DNA of 5,912 nucleotides from Roseiflexaceae bacterium (GTDB lineage: Bacteria > Chloroflexota > Chloroflexia > Chloroflexales > Roseiflexaceae), in contig JACMIM010000643.1 in NCBI GenBank assembly GCA_014381165.1, forward strand, positions 1 to 5,912, read 5' to 3'. The notes beneath the pieces were generated by a model that did not search any database, was not told the origin of the DNA, and saw only the letters and a program-made list of their open reading frames with translations. Both the position numbers and the translations under genes were made by a program. Each line of letters starts with the position of its first letter. Position 1 is the first letter of the stretch. This document shows positions 1 through 5,154 of this stretch, piece by piece.

Positions 1-774
1 ACCGCCGCCAAGGGCGAGACGCTGGCCAGCATCGCGGGGGCGACGGGCAGCGCCCCCGCGCTGATCGCTAGCTACAATCGGCTAGTTGGCGAACCCGCCG
101 CCGGACGCGCGCTGATCGTGCCGCAACTGGCTGGGAGCACTGCCACGCTCGCCAGCGCGCCCCAGTTGGTGCAGCATGGCCGCGCCGAGCGGCCCTGGGT
201 CGCGCTGACCCTGGACGCGGGCGCAGGTGCCGAGCCGGTGGCCTTTATGCTGGCCACGCTGCGCGAGCGCGGCGTCAGGCTGACCTTCTTCCTAACTGGC
301 ACATGGATTCGTGAGAACCCCGACCTGACCCGCCAGATTGTTGCCGACGGCCACGAACTGGCCAATCATACGCTGAATCACCCCGACCTGACCAAGCTCG
401 ACGACAACGCCATCCGATCCGAGCTGCGCGAAACCGAGGCGCTGCTGCGTGCCATCGCTGGCGAGAACGCGACCACGAGGCCGTTCTTCCGCCCGCCCTA
501 CGGCGCGTATGACACCCGCGTGCTTGAGATCGCCCAAAGCGAGGGCTATCTGCCGATCCTCTGGACGCTCGACAGCCTGGATTCGGTTGGCGAGCCGAAG
601 AGCGCGCAATTCCTGCTTGAGCGCGTAACCGGCAAGCTTACCCCAGAACAGCTGCGCGGCGCGATCATCCTGGCGCACTGCGGCAGCGCACTCACCGCCG
701 AGGCCTTGCCGCTCATCCTGGATCGCTTTGCCGAGATGGGCTTTGAGGTGCGCAAGCTTTCGGATGTGCTGTAG
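1..774 (+). CDS. LysM-polysaccharide deacetylase (NodB/CE4 fold), 5' truncated
   Basis: The frame is open from base 1 to the TAG at 772-774, giving 257 visible residues; the true start lies upstream. Residues about 1-43 read as a LysM module (KGETLASIA near the start, closing with ALIVPQL), which in this family binds peptidoglycan or related glycans. Residues about 66-257 are a NodB-type deacetylase domain that would remove acetyl groups from cell-wall or surface polysaccharide. Visible motifs are TLDAG (Asp72, the probable catalytic base), HTLNH (His123 and His127, metal ligands), RPPYG (from Arg164), LWTLD, and LAH (His226, catalytic). The second Asp of the usual TFDDG motif is Ala here. 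Similar substitutions occur in other family members (Asn in PdaA-type enzymes), so activity is still plausible. A GTG at 118 could be read as a start, but it would cut off the LysM module. The protein is probably exported; its signal peptide would lie outside the window. The family call is firm, the exact substrate unknown. Confidence 0.93.
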   Translation, partial: TAAKGETLASIAGATGSAPALIASYNRLVGEPAAGRALIVPQLAGSTATLASAPQLVQHGRAERPWVALTLDAGAGAEPVAFMLATLRERGVRLTFFLTGTWIRENPDLTRQIVADGHELANHTLNHPDLTKLDDNAIRSELRETEALLRAIAGENATTRPFFRPPYGAYDTRVLEIAQSEGYLPILWTLDSLDSVGEPKSAQFLLERVTGKLTPEQLRGAIILAHCGSALTAEALPLILDRFAEMGFEVRKLSDVL

Positions 775-790
775 CCTCAGCGATTTGTAC

Positions 791-811
791 ACGCGGGGCT
801 GGCCCCCGCGT
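791..811 (+). terminator. 8-bp GC-rich hairpin after the deacetylase gene
   Basis: ACGCGGGG (791-798) pairs perfectly with CCCCGCGT (804-811) across a five-base loop, 16 bases after the stop codon. No T run follows directly, so it is not a classical intrinsic terminator. It may stop transcription imperfectly or protect the 3' end. Its 3' arm overlaps a second possible stem (808-815 with 875-882) that is followed by TTTTT at 884-888. Confidence 0.4.
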
Positions 812-886
812 AGCCTTGGCGCGGCGTGGCCCTACCGGTTTCAAGCCATGACTTGGCGCGCGGACGATGGCACGGGCTACGCCTTT

Positions 887-914
887 TTGCGCTGGCTGCG
901 AAAACAGGTATAAT
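887..914 (+). promoter_or_regulatory. Likely housekeeping promoter for valS
   Basis: A perfect -10 box TATAAT lies at 909-914, with a weak -35 candidate TTGCGC at 887-892 and a 16-base spacer. Transcription would start near 921, leaving a leader of about 36 nt before the valS ATG. Such a short leader leaves no room for a T-box or other large riboswitch downstream of this promoter. Confidence 0.6.
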
Positions 915-941
915 CCACAACAGAATATGTAATTAATGCTT

Positions 942-948
942 GAGAAAG
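942..948 (+). promoter_or_regulatory. Weak ribosome binding site of valS
   Basis: GAGAAAG lies eight bases before the ATG at 957. It is a poor match to AGGAGG, but an in-frame TGA at 951-953 rules out any earlier start. The only nearby alternative is the in-frame ATG at 990 (residue 12), which also fits the usual N-terminus of the family. Confidence 0.4.
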
Positions 949-956
949 CTTGAACT

Positions 957-3812
957 ATGGCCAACCAGCAACTACAGCGCCCCGCCGAGATGGCGAAGGC
1001 CTACGAGGCGCAGCAGGTCGAGCAGCGCCTGTACCAGTGGTGGGAATCGTGCGGCTTCTTCACACCAACCATCGACCCCACGCGTAAACCGTTTGTGATT
1101 GCCTTACCCCCGCCTAACATTACAGGTGAACTCCACGTCGGGCACGCGATGTACGTTATCGAGGATGTGATGGCGCGCTGGCACCGCATGCTGGGCGACC
1201 CGACGCTGTGGCTGCCCGGTACCGATCACGCCGGTATCGCTACTCAGCTTCAGGTCGAGCGCATGCTGCGCAACGAAGGCACCAGCCGCGAACAGATCGG
1301 GCGCGCGGAGTTCGAGCGCCGCACCTGGGAGTGGAAAGAAAAATACGGTGGCGAAATCCAGAATCAGATGCGCCGCCTGGGCTTCAGCTGCGACTGGTCG
1401 CGCGAGCGTTTTACGATGGACGCTGGTCTGTCGCGCGCCGTTCGCACGGCCTTCAAGCAGCTCTATGACGATGGGCTGATCTACCGTGGCAAGCGCCTGA
1501 TCAACTGGTCGCCCGGTCTCCAGACTGCCGTCTCCGATCTGGAGGTCGAGCACGAGGAACGCCAGGTGAGCATGTACTACATTCGCTACCCGGTGCTGCC
1601 GGAAATAATGGTTGAGGGCTTAGGGCTAAGGGCTAAGGGTTCGGACAGCGCCGACCTTCAGCCCTCAGCCCTCAACCCTCAGCCCTCAGCTCTCAGCCCT
1701 CAGCCTTGGGCCTCCGGCTCCTGGGCCGCGTTTGCAACCGAGTACCTGACTGTGGCGACCACGCGGCCCGAAACGCTGATGGGCGATGTGGCCCTAGCGG
1801 TCAATCCAGAGGACGCGCGCTATAAGCACCTGATTGGCCGTAGCGTGCTGCTGCCGGTGGTGGGTCGCGTCATCCCGATCGTCGGCGACGAGTACGCCGA
1901 CCCAGCTTTTGGCACTGGCGTGGTCAAGATCACGCCCGCTCACGATCCAAACGACTACCAGGTGGCGTTGCGGCAGAACCTGCCCATGATCAATATCATG
2001 AATAAGGATGCCACGCTGAACGCCGAAGCCGGGCCGTATGCTGGCCAGGATCGCTTTGTGGCGCGCAAGAATGTGCTGGCCGACCTGGAAAAAGAAGCGC
2101 TGCTGGTCGATACGAAGCCCCACACCATGTCGGTTGGCATCAGCCAGCGCGGCGGCGAGGTGGTCGAGCCGCTGCTATCCGAGCAGTGGTTCGTGCGTAT
2201 GCAGCAACCCGCTACTATGGCCCTGGAGGCCGTGCGCTCTGGCCAAACCAAGATCATCCCCGAGCGCTTCGAGAAGGTCTACTTCCACTGGCTCGACAAC
2301 ATTCAGGATTGGTGCATTAGCCGCCAGTTGTGGTGGGGCCACCGCATTCCGGTCTGGTATACCGCCGAGGGCCAGCTGATCGTGCCAGGGCCGGACGATC
2401 CCGATCCACAGGGCGAGGGCGTGTACCAGGATCCCGATGTGTTGGACACTTGGTTCTCTTCCAGCTTGTGGCCGTTCTCCACGCTGGGCTGGCCCGACCA
2501 GACGCCCGATCTGGACTATTTCTACCCGACCAGTGTGCTGGAAACCGGCCACGATATCCTGTTTTTCTGGGTTGCCCGCATGATGATGATGGGCTGCTAC
2601 CTGACCGAGCAGCCGCCCTTCCACACGATTTACCTGCACGGCCTGGTGCATGACGAGCATGGCCGCAAGATGTCGAAAACCTATGGCAATGTCGCCAATC
2701 CGCTCGATATCATGGATCAACAAGGCACCGATGCGCTGCGCTTTACGCTGGCCACCAGCAGTACACCCGGCCAGGATGTGAACCTGAACCCGCAGCGTAT
2801 CGAGGCGGCGCGCAACTTCGCCAACAAAATCTGGAACATCACGCGCTTCGTGATCTCGAAAGGGGTCAGGGTTCAGCGATTAGAAACTCAGGAACCTTCC
2901 GAGCTTAACTCTGACCCCCGAACCCTGACCGCTGGTTCACTGGCCGACCGCTGGATTCTCTCGCGCTACAACCGGCTGGTGGGCGAGGTTGATCGGCTGA
3001 TGCTGGCCTCCAACTTCGGCGAGGCCGGGCGGCAGATTTATGATTTTCTGTGGAGCGAGTTCGCCGATTGGTATGTCGAACTCGCCAAGGTGCAACTCGA
3101 TGGCGCTGCCGAGCAGCAACAGGCCACCCGCGCCGTGCTCGGCAGTGTGCTTGAAGGCTCGCTACGGTTGCTGCACCCGTTCATGCCCTTTGTTACCGAG
3201 GAAGCATGGCAATACCTAACAACACCGCAAAATCCGCAAACACCAGAACCCACTGGCCCGGCGCTTCAGCTCCCGGAACACACGATCATGCTGGCCGCCT
3301 ACCCGCAGACCGACGCCCGCCTGATCAGCGACGAAGCCGAGCGTGATTGGGCGCTGGTGCAGGAGCTGATCGTGGGTGTGCGCAACATCCGCAGCGAGTA
3401 CAAAGTCGAGCCTGCTCGCTTGATCGCCGCCACGATTGCGGCGGGCGGGCGCACCGGCCTGCTGGAAGGCCAGCGCGCCCAGATCGCGCGGCTGGCTCGC
3501 ATCGCCGACGCCCAACTGATGATCGTCGAGCGGATCGCCCAGAAGCCAGCCGGCGTGGCCACGCTGGTGGTGCGTGATATCGAGGTGTTCGTGCCGATGG
3601 CTGGCATGGTCGACCTGGCTGCGGAGCGAATCCGACTACAAAAGGAATTCGATAGCGCCGAGGCCGATCTGATGCGGCGCGAGAGCCGGCTGTCCAACAG
3701 CAGCTTTGTCGACAAAGCCCCGGCTGCCGTTGTCCAGCGTGAGCGCGAGGGTCTGGAAACCGCCCGCGCCAGCCTGGCCAAGTTGCGCGACCAGCTGGGG
3801 GAGCTGGCCTAG
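957..3812 (+). CDS. valS: Valyl-tRNA synthetase
   Basis: A class I cytoplasmic aminoacyl-tRNA synthetase that charges tRNA-Val with valine using ATP. At 951 residues it is longer than the usual roughly 880-900. The catalytic core starts with PPPNITGELHVGH (HIGH-type HVGH at residues 60-63). The CP1 editing domain begins at about 263 and carries TTRPET (268-273) and AHDPND (328-333), which hydrolyse mischarged Thr-tRNA. The core resumes with WCISRQLWWGH (from 452), DTWFSS (497-502) and the KMSKS-type loop as KMSKT (571-575). The anticodon-binding domain begins near LADRWILSR (662) and includes FMPFVTEEAW. The C-terminal tRNA-binding coiled coil spans about 884-951. Extra length is explained by inserts at about 214-262 and 636-660 that coincide with palindromic DNA repeats, and a longer linker after EEAWQYL. 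All key motifs are intact, so the gene should be functional. Start at ATG 957 because an in-frame TGA sits six bases upstream; ATG 990 is possible. It has its own promoter and a probable terminator. Confidence 0.97.
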   Translation: MANQQLQRPAEMAKAYEAQQVEQRLYQWWESCGFFTPTIDPTRKPFVIALPPPNITGELHVGHAMYVIEDVMARWHRMLGDPTLWLPGTDHAGIATQLQVERMLRNEGTSREQIGRAEFERRTWEWKEKYGGEIQNQMRRLGFSCDWSRERFTMDAGLSRAVRTAFKQLYDDGLIYRGKRLINWSPGLQTAVSDLEVEHEERQVSMYYIRYPVLPEIMVEGLGLRAKGSDSADLQPSALNPQPSALSPQPWASGSWAAFATEYLTVATTRPETLMGDVALAVNPEDARYKHLIGRSVLLPVVGRVIPIVGDEYADPAFGTGVVKITPAHDPNDYQVALRQNLPMINIMNKDATLNAEAGPYAGQDRFVARKNVLADLEKEALLVDTKPHTMSVGISQRGGEVVEPLLSEQWFVRMQQPATMALEAVRSGQTKIIPERFEKVYFHWLDNIQDWCISRQLWWGHRIPVWYTAEGQLIVPGPDDPDPQGEGVYQDPDVLDTWFSSSLWPFSTLGWPDQTPDLDYFYPTSVLETGHDILFFWVARMMMMGCYLTEQPPFHTIYLHGLVHDEHGRKMSKTYGNVANPLDIMDQQGTDALRFTLATSSTPGQDVNLNPQRIEAARNFANKIWNITRFVISKGVRVQRLETQEPSELNSDPRTLTAGSLADRWILSRYNRLVGEVDRLMLASNFGEAGRQIYDFLWSEFADWYVELAKVQLDGAAEQQQATRAVLGSVLEGSLRLLHPFMPFVTEEAWQYLTTPQNPQTPEPTGPALQLPEHTIMLAAYPQTDARLISDEAERDWALVQELIVGVRNIRSEYKVEPARLIAATIAAGGRTGLLEGQRAQIARLARIADAQLMIVERIAQKPAGVATLVVRDIEVFVPMAGMVDLAAERIRLQKEFDSAEADLMRRESRLSNSSFVDKAPAAVVQREREGLETARASLAKLRDQLGELA
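1610..1707 (+). repeat. In-frame palindromic heptamer repeat inside valS
   Basis: Four G-rich heptamers (GAGGGCT, TAGGGCT, AAGGGCT, AAGGGTT; 1614-1641) are followed by a 17-base spacer and seven C-rich heptamers of the type CAGCCCT (1659-1707, with variants CAACCCT, CAGCTCT, CAGCCTT). The two arrays are inverted relative to each other: 1610-1631 pairs with 1655-1677 with one mismatch and one bulge. Because 3 x 7 bases equals seven codons, the C-rich arm encodes a seven-residue repeat, QPSALNP then QPSALSP then QPW (residues 235-251). The insert lies between the strand ending RYPV and the editing-domain strand YLTVATTRPE. In well-known ValRS proteins this linker is only a few residues long; here it is about 49. 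The reading frame is not disturbed. Confidence 0.85.
1616..1639 (+). other. Potential G-quadruplex motif in the valS coding strand
   Basis: GGG runs at 1616-1618, 1623-1625, 1630-1632 and 1637-1639 are separated by three four-base loops (CTTA, CTAA, CTAA), matching the canonical G3-N4 pattern and resembling telomeric repeats. It lies on the coding strand, so it would also exist in the mRNA. The C-rich heptamers downstream (CCC at 1662, 1669, 1676, 1683 and 1697) give the opposite strand a second G-quadruplex-capable tract. Formation would compete with the hairpin between the two arms. Confidence 0.6.
2862..2930 (+). repeat. In-frame nested palindromic insert inside valS
   Basis: GGTCAGGGTTC (2864-2874) is a perfect inverted match to GAACCCTGACC (2920-2930). 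A second right arm, AACTCTGACCCC (2907-2918), matches 2862-2873 at 11 of 12 positions, so the right side carries two tandem arm copies of about 13-14 bases. Between the arms lies an inner stem, CTC-GGA with TCC-GAG (2887-2893 and 2898-2903, one bulged A), nearly concentric with the outer arms. The insert encodes residues about 636-658 between FVISK and LADRWILSR, the junction between the catalytic core and the anticodon-binding domain, where the family tolerates variable length. It keeps the frame open. Confidence 0.75.
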
Positions 3813-3827
3813 CAAAAAAGGCCTTTT
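3806..3827 (+). terminator. Probable small intrinsic terminator of valS
   Basis: GGCCT (3806-3810) pairs with AGGCC (3819-3823) across an eight-base A-rich loop, followed at once by TTTT and then CATCTTT. The hairpin overlaps the valS stop codon (3810-3812). The stem is short, so termination may be partial. The presence of a separate promoter downstream fits a transcription boundary here. Confidence 0.4.
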
Positions 3828-3852
3828 CATCTTTCCCTCAGCAGTGCTACAG

Positions 3853-3880
3853 TTACTATTACGATGCTGTGTGCTATAGT
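3853..3880 (+). promoter_or_regulatory. Extended -10 promoter for the LCP gene
   Basis: TATAGT (3875-3880) is preceded by TGC (3872-3874), an extended -10 element. A weak -35 candidate TTACTA lies at 3853-3858 with a 16-base spacer. Transcription would start near 3887, giving a leader of about 120 nt before the ATG at 4007. The leader contains a small perfect hairpin (CGCTT-GTAG-AAGCG, 3926-3939) but no riboswitch that I recognise. The local AT-richness stands out from the flanking genes. Confidence 0.5.
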
Positions 3881-3995
3881 ACACATTGTAGAACCAACGA
3901 GCTGTTCCCCACTTTGTGCTTTTGCCGCTTGTAGAAGCGAGCCGAGGGCGCTGGTACGCATGTTGCCATACCAAGCGAGGCAGCCAGCCCCGAAC

Positions 3996-4001
3996 GGAGA
4001 G
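3996..4001 (+). promoter_or_regulatory. Ribosome binding site of the LCP gene
   Basis: GGAGAG is five bases before the ATG at 4007, a good Shine-Dalgarno match that fixes this start. Confidence 0.7.
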
Positions 4002-4006
4002 TAGTT

Positions 4007-5110
4007 ATGAAGCGTCCCAGCCGACGCATGATTCTGAGCATGCTTGGGTTCGTTGCGGTCGTTATTTTTGGCATCGGTCTGAGTATTGGCATGGATGTCA
4101 AACGCGCCGCCGACAATATCATTGTGATGTCGATCCCACCCGTCGAAATTCCTGATAACATTGTGGTGCTGCCAGAAGCGACCGCAATGAACCTGCCGCT
4201 TGGGGCACCGGGTGTTGTGTCCGGCCCCGCGCCAACCGCAATACCTGATCTTGAGCCGACCATCCTTCCGCTACCTGATGCAGCGATGACGTTTCTGCTG
4301 ATGGGCACCGATGCACGGATTGGCGAGGACATTGCGCGCACCGACGCCATGATCGTGCTGCGGGTCGACTTTGCCACCAAGCGTGTCAGCATGCTTTCGC
4401 TGCCACGCGACCTGGCGATGACTATTCCGCGGGTCAACGAACAGCTGCGCATCAACACCGCCTTCTACTTGGGCGAGAAGCGCCTGGGCAAAGGTTACGG
4501 CCCCGCGCTGGCCAAAGAGGCGGTCGGCAAGCTGCTTGGCCTCAAGATCGATCATTTTATGCTGATCAACTTCGAGGGCTTCGAGAAGCTGATCGATAAG
4601 CTCGGTGGCGTGACAATCGATGTGCCAAAAGCAATCTATGACCCCACCTACCCGCGCGATGCCTATGCTGGCGACATTCGCACGATGAAAGTGTCGTTCA
4701 AAACCGGTGAGCAGAAGATGGATGGCGAGACCGCACTGATCTATGCGCGCACCCGCCACGCCGACAGCGACTTTGGGCGGCAGTCGCGCCAGCAAGAGAT
4801 GCTGATGGCGATTTTCGACACCATCCTTGACCAAGGGCTGTACACGCAAGTCACGAATGTGGATGAGTACACCGACGCACTGCGCGACTATGTTACATAC
4901 GATATCGCACTAAGTGAAATGGTGAGCCTGGCACGGATCGCGCCGGACATCAACATCCGCTCGGTCGAGCAGTACAGCATCAAACCTTCGATGTTGGCCG
5001 AGCAGCCCAATCCTTACTATCTGTTTATCAACGATAAAAAGGCTTTCAGTCGGCTGGTCAATACCTTTGTGAATGGCGAGGCAACCGCTTCCGCAAAGGC
5101 AGCCCCATAA
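4007..5110 (+). CDS. LytR-CpsA-Psr (LCP) family cell-wall glycopolymer transferase
   Basis: The 367-residue protein has a basic N-terminus (MKRPSRR), a single membrane segment at about 9-29, a Pro-rich linker (about 43-92) and an extracellular LCP domain (about 94-270). LCP enzymes move glycopolymers from polyprenyl-phosphate carriers onto peptidoglycan or a related acceptor on the outer face of the membrane. The conserved pattern is complete: FLLMGTDAR (Asp102, Arg104), RTDAMIV (Arg111, Asp113), SLPRD (Arg134, Asp135), RINTAF, KLGGVTIDVP, and IYARTRHADSDFGRQSRQQ (Arg248, Arg250, Asp255, Arg258, Arg261), whose acidic and Arg residues bind the pyrophosphate and metal. A C-terminal extension of about 90 residues follows, as in many LCP proteins, with no recognisable extra domain. 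It is followed by murJ after 44 bp on the same strand, so the two are probably co-transcribed. The family is certain; the polymer transferred in this organism cannot be told from sequence. Confidence 0.95.
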   Translation: MKRPSRRMILSMLGFVAVVIFGIGLSIGMDVKRAADNIIVMSIPPVEIPDNIVVLPEATAMNLPLGAPGVVSGPAPTAIPDLEPTILPLPDAAMTFLLMGTDARIGEDIARTDAMIVLRVDFATKRVSMLSLPRDLAMTIPRVNEQLRINTAFYLGEKRLGKGYGPALAKEAVGKLLGLKIDHFMLINFEGFEKLIDKLGGVTIDVPKAIYDPTYPRDAYAGDIRTMKVSFKTGEQKMDGETALIYARTRHADSDFGRQSRQQEMLMAIFDTILDQGLYTQVTNVDEYTDALRDYVTYDIALSEMVSLARIAPDINIRSVEQYSIKPSMLAEQPNPYYLFINDKKAFSRLVNTFVNGEATASAKAAP

Positions 5111-5154
5111 GTGTACGGCTTCTCTGCCCTTCCAAGGCCGCCGTGCCAGCAGTG

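Noticed and set aside
118..774. Deacetylase starting at the GTG at 118
   Set aside because: The same frame upstream encodes a convincing LysM module, so the gene continues beyond the window start.
775..956. T-box leader controlling valS
   Set aside because: No T-box core (AGGGTGGNACCGCG-like) or antiterminator was found, and the promoter at 887-914 leaves a leader of only about 36 nt.
1610..1707. CRISPR array
   Set aside because: The units are seven bases, contiguous and without spacers, in two opposite orientations inside an open coding frame.
1610..1740. Intein or insertion sequence in valS
   Set aside because: The extra segment is only about 40-50 codons, has no intein splicing motifs, no transposase and no terminal repeats of an IS; it is a repeat insert.
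2667..2681. KMSKT in place of KMSKS in ValRS as a defect
   Set aside because: Thr at the last position is a conservative change, and the functional Lys residues are present; I do not regard it as unusual enough to be a finding.
2175..2723. Long open frames on the - strand within valS, the deacetylase and the LCP gene
   Set aside because: They are antisense shadows of strongly coding + strand genes in GC-rich DNA and show no recognisable protein motifs.
957..3812. valS as a pseudogene disrupted by repeats
   Set aside because: The frame is open throughout, and the HVGH, TTRPET, AHDPND, DTWFSS and KMSKT motifs and the C-terminal coiled coil are all intact.
3816..3827. AAAAGGCCTTTT palindrome as an operator
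   Set aside because: It is better explained as part of the small valS terminator (GGCCT/AGGCC stem plus TTTT); there is no second copy near the promoter.
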